Source: Janthinobacterium sp. LM6 (GTDB lineage Bacteria; Pseudomonadota; Gammaproteobacteria; Burkholderiales; Burkholderiaceae_D). From it: 64,000 bases of DNA. Shown here in pieces: positions 34,875 through 43,200 of this stretch. How positions within the stretch are numbered: the stretch's first letter is position 1; every line of letters begins with the position of its first letter. Under the pieces are notes generated by a model, which was given only the letters and a program-made list of their open reading frames with translations, did not search any database and had not been told where the DNA came from. Both the position numbers and the translations under genes were made by a program. Where the stretch lies: the NCBI RefSeq assembly GCF_002002885.1, contig NZ_CP019510.1, positions 2,108,001 through 2,172,000 of the forward strand. The letters are read 5' to 3'.

Positions 34875-34890
34875 AGCATCTTCCGTGCCA
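34875..34890 (-). promoter_or_regulatory. Sigma-54-type (-24/-12) promoter of the ABC operon
   Basis: On the minus strand the sequence is TGGCACG-GAAG-ATGCT: an exact -24 box, the invariant GG and GC separated by ten bases, and one mismatch in the -12 box (ATGC for TTGC). Transcription would begin near 34865, about 65 bases before the binding-protein start codon. A DctD-like sigma-54 activator is coded next to the operon. Confidence 0.7.
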
Positions 34891-34981
34891 GTGGAGCGCA
34901 TTTTGACGTTTATTGCAAGTGATTGTTTATAAAGGTTTAATTTGAATCTAGTGAAAATGGGAAATGGCGAGATTCCGTCTT

Positions 34982-35056
34982 TCCGCACGAGGAGAGGAAA
35001 GGCTGTGCGGATTGCCGCATTTTGGGAGCGGTGCGCGCCTGGCTTGCGGTGCCGCA
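34982..35056. promoter_or_regulatory. TGCGG/CCGCA dyads, candidate activator sites
   Basis: Three inverted pairs lie 90-180 bases upstream of the -24 box: TCCGCAC (34982-34988) with GTGCGGA (35005-35011), TGCGG-ATTG-CCGCA (35006-35019) and TGCGG-TG-CCGCA (35045-35056). Distance and repetition fit upstream sites of an NtrC-family activator such as the neighbouring DctD-like protein. This is inference. Confidence 0.45.
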
Positions 35057-35094
35057 TGCCGGTGAACCTTCAGGGCGTGGCCGACTCCAATCGT

Positions 35095-35128
35095 AAAAAA
35101 ACGCGTTGCAAACAGGCTGGCAACGCGT
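35095..35128 (-). terminator. Intrinsic terminator downstream of the small lipoprotein gene
   Basis: ACGCGTTGC (35101-35109) pairs with GCAACGCGT (35120-35128). On the minus strand seven T follow. It is about 75 bases past the stop codon of the lipoprotein gene. Confidence 0.8.
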
Positions 35129-35202
35129 AACTCCCCCGTGGAGTAGGGATGGCGCCGCGCGGGCACCCGTCTGAGGCCGTGTGCCGGCCTCGACTTTAGT
35201 CT

Positions 35203-35439
35203 TTAGTTCGGCGCCGTGGCCGGTGGCAGGGCGGGCGCGGTGGCGGGATCGGTCAGCGGCGCAGGCGGCGTCGTGCTGCCGGGACCCGCTTCCGGCATGG
35301 CTGGCGTGACGGGGGCAGGCATCACTTGTGGGGCGGACGCGGGATTGGGCGCCGTTTCGGGCAGGGGCGCCTCGGCCGGTTTTTTACAGGCGGACAGGGT
35401 GACAAGCAAGGCGGCGGCCAGCAGGGCGGGCATTTTCAT
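35203..35439 (-). CDS. Small Pro/Ala-rich lipoprotein
   Basis: A 78-residue lipoprotein: signal peptide with lipobox (LSAC, Cys18) followed by KKPAEAP and a Pro/Ala/Thr-rich disordered tail. AAAGGAAAC precedes the ATG at 35439. No family is recognised beyond general Pro-rich lipoproteins. Its transcript appears to carry a structured 3' region ending at the terminator at 35095. Confidence 0.65.
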   Translation of the reverse strand: MKMPALLAAALLVTLSACKKPAEAPLPETAPNPASAPQVMPAPVTPAMPEAGPGSTTPPAPLTDPATAPALPPATAPN

Positions 35440-35798
35440 GATGTTTCCTTTGCAAGAGTCGAAGGTTCGCGATGCGGGCGGCGGGCGCCGCGCGCGAAGC
35501 TTGAATTTATTGCAATGGCGATTCCGCTTCTGTTCGCTATTTCACTTTGCGCCACGAATGGCGGCACAGGCTCGTCCTGCCGGGTTTTCAGATATCATTT
35601 TTAGATGCCATGAGAGAAAGAATTCAGTAGGGCAATATTTTTCACTTTCTTGCTTCTAATGTTCGTTAACGCACAGACCGCAGCCGCCGACACGGGCATT
35701 CTGTGCCCAGACGCTCAGGATTCGTGGTGTTCTGGTATAAAAATTGCCAAGAACTTAACAATCCGGGCTACCGGCAATCGTTTAAAAGGAGTATTCAA
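35440..35798. other. 359-base divergent spacer with a sigma-54-type promoter
   Basis: No coding sequence is seen. The only clear signal is the -24/-12 promoter at 35733-35748 ahead of the winged-helix gene. The left half must hold the promoter of the minus-strand lipoprotein gene, but no clear boxes stand out. Confidence 0.5.
35733..35748 (+). promoter_or_regulatory. Sigma-54-type (-24/-12) promoter of the winged-helix gene
   Basis: TGGTATA-AAAA-TTGCC has GG and GC exactly ten bases apart and fits the relaxed -24 (TGGYRYR) and -12 (TTGC) boxes. The predicted start is near 35760, about 40 bases before the ATG at 35799. Confidence 0.55.
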
Positions 35799-36419
35799 AT
35801 GCATGCAATGACTCAGTCTCACGTGAAGAGCGAATTAAAGGCAGCGCACCAGGAACTTCGTAGCCCCGAAAAAGGCTCGCAAATGGTAGAACGCGCAGCA
35901 CCTATCCCCCCGGAACGCATGAATCCCATTTCCATGGCACCGATCGAGCGCGTGCGTTCGACGTCGGCCACCCTGCGCCGCATCGAAAACATGCAAAAGC
36001 TGATCGGCGAATTGTCGCTGCACGAAATGCTGGCCGACGAAATCGCCTGGTTCCTCAAGTTTTCGCCATCGGGCGCCCGCAAATACATCCGCGACCTGCG
36101 CGAAGCGGGCGTGATCGAACTGGCCCGCTACATCGAAGGCACCGCCACCTACCTGGGCAAGGCAGTGTACCAGCTGACGCCGGACCCTGAGCGCGTGCGC
36201 GCCTTCCTGGCCGCCATCGTGCAGCCAAAACGCGAAGGTGCGCCACCGCGCAAGGATCGTCCAGGCTTGCGCGAGCAAAGCATGGCAGGCAGCGGCCGCC
36301 ACTTCCACATCCTGGCCGATGACACGCATTACGCCATCCGCGTCAACCGTGGTCCCGTGACGCGCGATCCGCTGGTGGCAGCCCTGTTTGGCGCGCCGCA
36401 GCAAAAAGCGGCCGAGTAA
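35799..36419 (+). CDS. Winged-helix DNA-binding-like protein, unknown role
   Basis: A 206-residue cytoplasmic protein. A disordered N-terminal part (1-55) is followed by a winged-helix-like region (about 60-120; LSLHEMLADEIAWFLKFSPSGARKYIRDLREAGVIEL reads as HTH then wing), then a charged linker and a C-terminal segment (HFHILADDTHYAIRVNRGP). AAAAGGAG precedes the ATG at 35799. The family is not recognised with certainty. It is monocistronic between a sigma-54-type promoter and a terminator, which is unusual for a housekeeping DNA-binding protein. Confidence 0.65.
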   Translation: MHAMTQSHVKSELKAAHQELRSPEKGSQMVERAAPIPPERMNPISMAPIERVRSTSATLRRIENMQKLIGELSLHEMLADEIAWFLKFSPSGARKYIRDLREAGVIELARYIEGTATYLGKAVYQLTPDPERVRAFLAAIVQPKREGAPPRKDRPGLREQSMAGSGRHFHILADDTHYAIRVNRGPVTRDPLVAALFGAPQQKAAE

Positions 36420-36490
36420 AAACTGCGTCTGAGCGGCCGCCTGGCGGCTGACGGGCGTCGCTTGTGGTTCGTATTATCAGACGCATGTCG

Positions 36491-36515
36491 AAAGCCGGGT
36501 GACAGCCCGGCTTTT
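36491..36515 (+). terminator. Intrinsic terminator of the winged-helix gene
   Basis: AAAGCCGGG (36491-36499) pairs with CCCGGCTTT (36506-36514). A second inverted pair, TGCGTCTGA and TCAGACGCA, lies just after the stop codon and could form an outer stem. Confidence 0.82.
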
Positions 36516-36686
36516 GGCGTTGGGGCAAGCCCTTTGACCTTGGCGGATTGAAAAGATATTAATCAACCCCATGTGGGCTGGACTGCCGCCCGCAACGCGC
36601 GGGTTCACTTGAAGGAGCTTGTCCTTGTCTGCCTACGCCGTGTTTTCCTGCCCCCATGCCTTCATTGTCCTGACGCGGGCCGCCGC

Positions 36687-37559
36687 ATGAACCCGCTGCT
36701 GTGGATCGCCCTCGTCACGGCCGCCATCGTCTTTGCGCTGTGGTTCCCCCGCTGGCGCCTGAAACGGGCCTTGTCCAGGCCCTTGCCGCCCGAAGGTCTG
36801 GCCGTGCTGGAAAACAATATTCCCGTCTACCGGCATATGCCGGCGTCGCTGCAGCAGCAATTGCGCCGCCTGGTCGTGCAATTTTTGTATCAGAAGAAAT
36901 TCGTCGGCTGCGGCGGCCTGGAAATCACGGACGAGATGCGCTACACCATCGCCGGCCAGGCGTGCTTGCTGCTGCTCAATCGCCAGACGCAGGTGTATCC
37001 GGAACTCGACACCATCCTCGTGTATCCCACGGAATTCATCGTCACGCGCGATGAAGTGGGGCCGGGCGGCGTGGTCACGCCCTCGGCGAATGGTTTATTG
37101 GGCGAATCCTGGGGTGATGGCCGCGTGGTGCTGGCCTGGGACCACGTGCAGCGGGGCGCGGCCGACTGGAGCGATGGCCACAATGTCGTGCTGCATGAAT
37201 TCGCCCATCAGCTCGACAGCGAATCGGGCGCCGCGAATGGCGCGCCCTACCTGCCCAGCGTGTCGAGCTACCGCAGCTGGGCCACCGTGCTGTCGCGCGA
37301 CTTCGACAACCTGCGCCACGACGCCATGTACCAGCAGCAAAGCGTGATGGATCACTACGGCGCCACCAATCCCGCCGAATTCTTTGCCGTGGCCACGGAA
37401 ACCTTCTTTGAAAAGCCGTACCAGATGGCCGAACACCATGAAGAACTGTATGCGCAATTCTTGCAGTACTACAAGGTCGACCCGCGCGACTGGATGGCGC
37501 CGCCCGTGGAACCCGAACACATGGCTTCGCCATTTCCCAACTACGCCCCGCACTGGTAA
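36687..37559 (+). CDS. mtfA: MtfA-like zinc peptidase (M90)
   Basis: A 290-residue protein with one N-terminal membrane helix (about 3-20) and the zinc motif HEFAH (His170, Glu171, His174) followed by QLD. This matches the MtfA (Mlc titration factor) peptidase family. In E. coli MtfA affects glucose PTS control through Mlc and has aminopeptidase activity; here no Mlc gene is seen. Unlike E. coli MtfA, a membrane helix is present. ATG at 36687 is the best start though the SD is weak; an upstream in-frame TTG would add a poor leader. Confidence 0.82.
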   Translation: MNPLLWIALVTAAIVFALWFPRWRLKRALSRPLPPEGLAVLENNIPVYRHMPASLQQQLRRLVVQFLYQKKFVGCGGLEITDEMRYTIAGQACLLLLNRQTQVYPELDTILVYPTEFIVTRDEVGPGGVVTPSANGLLGESWGDGRVVLAWDHVQRGAADWSDGHNVVLHEFAHQLDSESGAANGAPYLPSVSSYRSWATVLSRDFDNLRHDAMYQQQSVMDHYGATNPAEFFAVATETFFEKPYQMAEHHEELYAQFLQYYKVDPRDWMAPPVEPEHMASPFPNYAPHW

Positions 37560-37568
37560 GCGGGGACT

Positions 37569-38276
37569 TCAGCCCAGCAACCGCTGTTTCAGCGCGGGAT
37601 AGCTGCTGCGCGACACGGGGATGCCCGTGCTCGTCTGCGTGTCGAGCGCGTATTTGCCGCCCGCGCCAATCTGCAGCCGTTTGAAGCCCAGGCTGTTGAC
37701 GATGTAGGAGCGGTGCACGCGCAGGAAGTGGGGCGGCAGCAGGGCCATGAGCTTGTCGATAGGCAAGTCGTGAAAGCACTGTTCGCCGCTGCACAGCACG
37801 ATATTGCTGTAGTGGCCATCGGCTTGCACATGGTCGATGTCGGCCATGGCGATCCATTCCAGCGCCCCCCGTTTCTTGACGGCAAGCGAGGCCGCTTGCG
37901 TGTGCCGCCCCGTATAGCGTTGCAGCGCCTTGTGCAGGCGTTCGCGGCTGAAGGGCTTGGCGACGAAGTCGAGCACGCCGAATTCGAAGGCCGTGATCGA
38001 GCGTTCCGCGTGGGCCGAGACGATGATGGTCTGGAAGCGCGCATCGGCTGCCAGGCGCAGCAGCTCGTAGCCGTCCGCGCCGTGCAGGTGCAAATCCAGC
38101 AGCAGCAAGTCGACTTGCTCCTGCCCCTGCCCCTGCTCCTGCGACAGGGCGGCCAGCGCTTGCGGCACATTGTCATGCAGCACGAGATTGCGGAGGCGCG
38201 CGCCGAAATGCGCGCGCACTTCGCGCTCCAGGCCTTGCGCGATCAGCGGTTCATCTTCCAGTATCAACACATTCAT
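37569..38276 (-). CDS. LytTR-family response regulator
   Basis: A 235-residue regulator with a receiver domain (acidic EDE near residue 7, phosphoacceptor Asp61 in LLLLDLHLHGADG, Lys near 108) and a C-terminal LytTR DNA-binding domain (about 135-235, ADGHYSNI, RVHRSYIVN). Its ATG overlaps the kinase stop (ATGA), so the two are coupled. Likely targets are unknown; LytTR proteins often regulate cell-wall, virulence or nutrient genes. Confidence 0.92.
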   Translation of the reverse strand: MNVLILEDEPLIAQGLEREVRAHFGARLRNLVLHDNVPQALAALSQEQGQGQEQVDLLLLDLHLHGADGYELLRLAADARFQTIIVSAHAERSITAFEFGVLDFVAKPFSRERLHKALQRYTGRHTQAASLAVKKRGALEWIAMADIDHVQADGHYSNIVLCSGEQCFHDLPIDKLMALLPPHFLRVHRSYIVNSLGFKRLQIGAGGKYALDTQTSTGIPVSRSSYPALKQRLLG

Positions 38277-39922
38277 GGCGCCGCCGGCAGGGTGAAGGTG
38301 ACGAGCCAGCCTTGTTGCTGTTGCTTAATATCATAGCGGGCGCTCTCGCCGAACACGGCGTGCAGGCTGGCGCGGATGTATTGTTCGCCCACGCCGCTGC
38401 CCGCATGGGGGCGCGCTTCGCCTTCGGGCAGCAGCAAGGCAAGTATTTGCGTTTGCGCATGTTGAGCGATGCGCAGGATAAAGGTCGCGCCGTGGCGGTA
38501 GCGGTTGTGGCTGAATGCATTTTCCAGCGCCGTCAGCAACAGGGCGGGCGGCACGGCGATGCCCGCCGCCTCGCCGTCGAGCTGCAAGCGGCACGGCTGC
38601 TGCAGCCGCGTGCCCATGATGCTCAGGTAATTCTCGCACAGGGCCAGTTCCTGCGTCAGGGCGATGCTGGGCTGCTGGGCAAACTCGTTGAGCATGCGCA
38701 ATTCGGCCCCCAGCGCCTCGATGAAGGTTTCGGCCGCCTGCGGCGATTGGGCGTTGAGTTCGCTGATCAGGCTCAAGGAATTCATCAGGAAATGCGGCTG
38801 CATGCTTTTGCGCAAGAGCTGGTTTTCCAGCTGCCGGGCGCGCGCTGCCTTGCTGCGTTCGCGCAATAGCTGCGCCAGCAATTGCGCGCATAAAGGCAGC
38901 AGCAGGAAGCACACGACGAGGGCGAAGCCGCCTTCGGCAAACTGGCTGCCCGTCAGCAGGAACAGGGCGCACGAAGCGAGCGCGATCAAGGTGCCGCCGC
39001 GGCTGCCCGGCAGGCGGCGCCACAGGGCGACCAGGTTGAGCGCCAGGCTCGCCGCCAGGCCCGTCAGGAACATCAGCCAGCAGCGCGCGTCGAAATGCGC
39101 GGGCAGCGCGCCGGCCAGCGCGAGGCCCGCCAGCAGCAGCGCCGCCGCCAGCGGCCAGCGGGGCAGGCGGTAAGCCGTATAAAAATACAGGGGCAGCAAG
39201 GCGGAAAACAGCCAGGTCAGGGCGCTGACGGCGTACAGGCGCGGCATGTGCGTGGGATAGGCATAGCCGGCAAAGCTGCGCCACAGTTCCGCCACCAGCA
39301 GCAGCGCCGCCGCCAGGCACAGCGCGGCAAACATGGCCCAGTGCCGCTGCCGCTGGTACAGTGCCGTCAAGGCGATAAACAGCAGGGCGACGGCGCCCAG
39401 CGCCCCGGCCAGCAGCAGCGGCGGCAGCCGGTACCAGGCCAGCGCAGCGCGGTAATCGTGCCGGTCGACCAGGTACAGCGCATAGAATGGCGATGCCAGG
39501 TGCGCCGGCACGTGCTGCGTCGACAGCAGCAGGCGCAGGTGGTGCGTGCCCATGGCCAATTGCTGCGGCCTCAGGTGGAGGGCGAAATCGATGTCGCCCG
39601 GCCTTTCATCGACAGCCTGGCGGGCCGGCTGGCCATTGCTGCCGATCAAGACACCATCGAGCCACAGCTCGCTGGCGGCCAGCGCCGACAGCACCAGCAA
39701 CTGCGTCGACGACGGCGTGGCGGCCAGGGCGACATCGCGCTCGACGCACAGCAGCTGGCCCGGCCGCACCAGCTGCTGCAGCGAAGCGGCGGGCGCGGAA
39801 GGCGGATTGCCGCAGCTGCGCCAGCCTTCATCCAGCGACAGCGGATGCATGGCGCAGGCGAAAGAGGGCAAGGCCAGGCAGCACAGCAACAGGTAGCGGA
39901 AGAGGGAGGGCATGGCGGGCAT
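38273..39922 (-). CDS. LytS/YehU-type sensor histidine kinase
   Basis: A 549-residue kinase: signal sequence, periplasmic 7TMR-DISM-like beta sandwich (about 25-155), seven membrane helices (about 160-350), then a His_kinase domain with His377 in KSMQPHFLMNSLSLISEL and an ATPase domain (LLLTALENAFSHN). The 7TMR-DISM layout often senses carbohydrates or related ligands. It is paired with the LytTR regulator. Start could be 39922 or 39913. Confidence 0.87.
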   Translation of the reverse strand: MPAMPSLFRYLLLCCLALPSFACAMHPLSLDEGWRSCGNPPSAPAASLQQLVRPGQLLCVERDVALAATPSSTQLLVLSALAASELWLDGVLIGSNGQPARQAVDERPGDIDFALHLRPQQLAMGTHHLRLLLSTQHVPAHLASPFYALYLVDRHDYRAALAWYRLPPLLLAGALGAVALLFIALTALYQRQRHWAMFAALCLAAALLLVAELWRSFAGYAYPTHMPRLYAVSALTWLFSALLPLYFYTAYRLPRWPLAAALLLAGLALAGALPAHFDARCWLMFLTGLAASLALNLVALWRRLPGSRGGTLIALASCALFLLTGSQFAEGGFALVVCFLLLPLCAQLLAQLLRERSKAARARQLENQLLRKSMQPHFLMNSLSLISELNAQSPQAAETFIEALGAELRMLNEFAQQPSIALTQELALCENYLSIMGTRLQQPCRLQLDGEAAGIAVPPALLLTALENAFSHNRYRHGATFILRIAQHAQTQILALLLPEGEARPHAGSGVGEQYIRASLHAVFGESARYDIKQQQQGWLVTFTLPAAP

Positions 39923-40097
39923 TGTAGCTGCTCATCTGCTACCCCGTTGCTACCCCTTTGCAACATTTTCATCAACTTCAGTGCCGTTCGTGCGGGCCAC
40001 GTGCATTTCGTGCACGGCCCGCCAACGGCGTGTGAAAGACACTTACCATGCATCAGCGCCGTGCTGTGCACACGGCCCTCACCATGGAAGCATGACT

Positions 40098-42230
40098 ATG
40101 CAAAGCAGCAAATACTACGGTTTCGCCGGCGCGCTGGCGCTGTTCTGCGGCGTGGCGCAGGCCGCCTCCGCGCCTTCCTCTGTTTCACCCGCTGCTCCTT
40201 CCGCCGCGCTGGCCGCGCGCCTGGCCGATTTCGACGGCTGGGCGGCCCGGCGCATGGGCGCGCAGCGCATCCCGGGCGTCACCGTCGGTTTCAGCCAGGG
40301 CGATGTGGAATGGGTAAAAGGCTACGGCTATGCGGACCTGGAAAACCGCGTGCCGGCCACGGCCCGCTCCAGCTACCGGCTGGCGTCCGTCACCAAGCCC
40401 ATGACGGCGGTGGCCATTTTGCAACTGGTCGAACAGGGCAAGATCGACCTGGATGCGCCCGTGCAAACCTATGTGCCGTACTTCCCCGTCAAGCCGTTTC
40501 CCGTGACGGTGCGCCAGCTGCTGGGCCACCTGGGCGGCATCGACGCCTACCGCAACAGCCAGGTGGAACAGCATTTCAAGGAGCACAAGGATACGCGCCA
40601 GTCCATCGCCGTCTTCGAGCAGTTCGACCTGATCGCCGAACCGGGCACGCGCTTCCGCTACACCAGCTATGGCTACAACCTGCTGGGCGCCGTCATCGAG
40701 GCCGCCTCGGGCGAAAGCTATGGCGGCTACATGCGGCGCCACGTGTGGGGGCCGCTGGGCATGGACGCCACCGTGATGGACGACCCCGATGCCGTGATCG
40801 CGCACCGCGTGCGCGGCTACCGGCTGGCCGGCAAGGAGTTGAAAAATTCGGAATTCGTCGACATCAGCAGCCGCTTTTCGGCCGGCGGCACGCGCGCCAG
40901 CGTGCCCGACATGCTGGCCTTCGGCCGGGGCGTCCACGACGGCAAGATACTGTCGCCAGCCAGCGTGGCCGCCATGGTGCAGCCGATGGCCACGCGCGCG
41001 GGCCGCTTGACGAACTACGGCATGGGCTGGGAAATCCTGCCGACGGGCGGGCGCTACGCCATCGCCCACAGCGGCCAGCAGCCGGAAACCGTCACCTATC
41101 TGTACAGCTTTCCCTCGCGCAAGCTCACCCTTGCCGTCGCGTCCAATCTCGAGCGCGTCAATCCCGAAGCCTTCGTGCAGCGCCTGTTCGAAGTGGTCAC
41201 GGGCGAACCTTGGCAGCTGAACACGTATATCGCCGACGCGGGCGCGCAGCGCGCCTACCAGGTGGCGCAAGGCCTGTTCGAGGAGGGCCGCGCCTACGCC
41301 GAACGCACGCAGGAAGCGTATGCCGATGCGGCCGCCACGCGCGAGGCATTTACGCACATCAACCAACAAGCGCTGGCGCCCGACGCCCGGGCGGCGCGCG
41401 CCTATATCGAGGCGGCCCGCCATCCCGCGGGCGGGCGCGTGTTTCTCGCGGCCGGCGCCAGCATGGCCGGGGCATTGCGCGAATCGGGCGTCGACCTGAA
41501 TATCTACTCGCGCGGCGGCGCGCTGGCGTTTGCGCGCGACTATATCCGCTTGTCGCAAGGCGCAGCGGCCGGCACCATGCCCCGCTTCGACCCCGCCTTC
41601 GAGCAAGCCATCGTGGCCCTGGCCGCCAGCTGGGACCGCACGGCCGCCATCGCCTGGCCGGCCGCACCCGCCTCCGCGTCCATTCCTGCACTCGATAAGC
41701 AGTTGCGCACGGCCTTCCGCGGCCAGCGCGCCTATCCCGATTTCGTACCCGAGCTGCTTGAGCTGGCGCAAGCGTCGGCCGCGCGCGGCGAGGCGGACGC
41801 GGCGCTGGCGGCCAGCCGCCTGGCCGTGGAACTGTATCCGCTCAGCGACCGCGCGCATGCGCTGCACGGCTTGACCTTGTTGCGCGCCGGCAAGACGGAA
41901 GATGCCACGGCTGCCCTGCGCGTGTCTTTGGCCCGCGACCCGCTGGGTGCGGCCAGCCCGGCGGCGCTGAACCTGGAAGCGTATCGTCTGAAGGGCAGCG
42001 GCGCCGTGGCGCAAGGCATGGCCGTGCTGCAGGCGGCCGCCAGCCTGCATCCGCGCGACGCGAACCTGCACGATAGCCTGGCCGAGTTTTATGTGGAGCA
42101 AGGCTTGCGCCCGCAGGCCGTCGAGGCTTACCGCCAGGCATTGCAGCTCGACCCCCGCTATCCGGGCGCCGTGGGCGCCAGGGCGGCGATCCTGCGCCTG
42201 GGCGGCGAGACGAAGGCGCTGGCGCCTTAG
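40098..42230 (+). CDS. Beta-lactamase-family serine hydrolase with C-terminal TPR region
   Basis: A 710-residue protein with a signal peptide (cleavage after AQAA, about 23) and a class C beta-lactamase/esterase-type domain. The nucleophile is Ser97 in SVTK, the Tyr motif is YGYN, and HSG takes the KTG place. The C-terminal half is helical with Ala-rich TPR-like repeats (about 550-700). Such fusions are usually D-alanyl hydrolases, esterases or peptidases; the substrate is unknown. GGAAG lies 7 bases before ATG 40098; ATG 40092 is close and possible. Confidence 0.85.
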   Translation: MQSSKYYGFAGALALFCGVAQAASAPSSVSPAAPSAALAARLADFDGWAARRMGAQRIPGVTVGFSQGDVEWVKGYGYADLENRVPATARSSYRLASVTKPMTAVAILQLVEQGKIDLDAPVQTYVPYFPVKPFPVTVRQLLGHLGGIDAYRNSQVEQHFKEHKDTRQSIAVFEQFDLIAEPGTRFRYTSYGYNLLGAVIEAASGESYGGYMRRHVWGPLGMDATVMDDPDAVIAHRVRGYRLAGKELKNSEFVDISSRFSAGGTRASVPDMLAFGRGVHDGKILSPASVAAMVQPMATRAGRLTNYGMGWEILPTGGRYAIAHSGQQPETVTYLYSFPSRKLTLAVASNLERVNPEAFVQRLFEVVTGEPWQLNTYIADAGAQRAYQVAQGLFEEGRAYAERTQEAYADAAATREAFTHINQQALAPDARAARAYIEAARHPAGGRVFLAAGASMAGALRESGVDLNIYSRGGALAFARDYIRLSQGAAAGTMPRFDPAFEQAIVALAASWDRTAAIAWPAAPASASIPALDKQLRTAFRGQRAYPDFVPELLELAQASAARGEADAALAASRLAVELYPLSDRAHALHGLTLLRAGKTEDATAALRVSLARDPLGAASPAALNLEAYRLKGSGAVAQGMAVLQAAASLHPRDANLHDSLAEFYVEQGLRPQAVEAYRQALQLDPRYPGAVGARAAILRLGGETKALAP

Positions 42231-42349
42231 CGGAGGTCTTCACTGATGCCTTAGATGAATTCTTCATAAGCAAGGCTGAAAAGATTCCTTTTTGGAAATA
42301 AGGGCGCTGCGGTCTAATGGCGGCATTCGTTATCCACCAGAGGAATCCC

Positions 42350-43180
42350 ATGCAAACCCGCCTTCATTTCGCCGCCCTGTTATTCACCAGCATCGCCTTC
42401 ACGCAGGTGGCGCAAGCGGACCAGCTGGCCGCCATCAAGGCGAAGGGCGAGCTGGTCTGCGGCACCCTGGGCACGGATGAGCCGAACAGTTTCATCGACG
42501 CCAAGTCGCGCCAGCTGGTCGGTTATGAAGTGGACCTGTGCCGCGCCATCGCCCAGGGCCTGGGCGTCAAACCGGTGATCAGGCAGCTGGCCGTGGCCGC
42601 CCGCATCCCCGAACTGCAGCAGGGCCGCATCGATATCCTGACGGCGTCCTTGACGCACAACAAGGAACGCGAAGCGCTCGTCGATTTCTCGCTGTCCACG
42701 TTTTACACGGGCCAGCGCGTGCTGGTCAAAAAAAGCAGCAATATCACGACGGTCGCTGGCCTGGCCGGCAAGAAAGTGCTGACCGTCAAGGGCGGCACGC
42801 AGGAACCGAATATCCGCAAGGCCGTGCCTGGCGTGGACGTGGTGACGTTCGAGACGGCGGGCCAGGCCTATCTTGGCTTGCAGCAAGGCAAGGGCGTCGG
42901 CTATGTCGACGATGAAGTCTCGCTGCTGAATAACTACGCCAAGCTGGGCGCCGCGCAAAAGGATTACATTGTGCTGCCGCAAAACATCAGCCAGGAAGTG
43001 TTTGCCTTCGGCATCCGCAAGGGCGAGAAGGGCGTGAAAACCGCCGTCGACCAGGTGCTGCGGAGCCTGGAAAAGTCGGGCGAGGCGGAAAAACTGTTCT
43101 TCAAATGGTATGGTCCGACGAGCAATGTCAAGTTTCAAAAACGGACCTTCAAGATCGAATCGGACAAGATCGACGCCTGA
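42350..43180 (+). CDS. gltI: Amino-acid ABC transporter substrate-binding protein
   Basis: A 276-residue periplasmic protein with a signal peptide (cleavage after AQA, about 23) and the type-3 solute-binding fold (GYEVDLCRAIAQGLG, LTHNKEREALVDFS). Order and sequence style suggest glutamate/aspartate uptake (GltI), although the ligand is inferred. AGAGGAAT precedes the ATG. It is the first of four genes with the order gltI-gltJ-gltK-gltL. Confidence 0.85.
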   Translation: MQTRLHFAALLFTSIAFTQVAQADQLAAIKAKGELVCGTLGTDEPNSFIDAKSRQLVGYEVDLCRAIAQGLGVKPVIRQLAVAARIPELQQGRIDILTASLTHNKEREALVDFSLSTFYTGQRVLVKKSSNITTVAGLAGKKVLTVKGGTQEPNIRKAVPGVDVVTFETAGQAYLGLQQGKGVGYVDDEVSLLNNYAKLGAAQKDYIVLPQNISQEVFAFGIRKGEKGVKTAVDQVLRSLEKSGEAEKLFFKWYGPTSNVKFQKRTFKIESDKIDA

Positions 43181-43200
43181 ACCTTGCCTGACGCTTCCGC

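Larger units (their letters stand above)
34798..35202. other. 405-base control region of the ABC operon and 3' region of the small lipoprotein gene
   Basis: No gene is seen. The left part (34798-34960) is AT-rich and holds the sigma-54-type promoter. The middle (34982-35056) holds three TGCGG/CCGCA dyads. The right part (35095-35202) holds a terminator and hairpins of the minus-strand lipoprotein transcript. Confidence 0.6.

Noticed and set aside
39095..41698. Long plus-strand frame of 867 codons across the kinase and serine-hydrolase genes
   Set aside because: It is out of frame with the recognisable serine hydrolase and antisense to the kinase; the composition is Arg/Gly/Ala-rich with no motifs.
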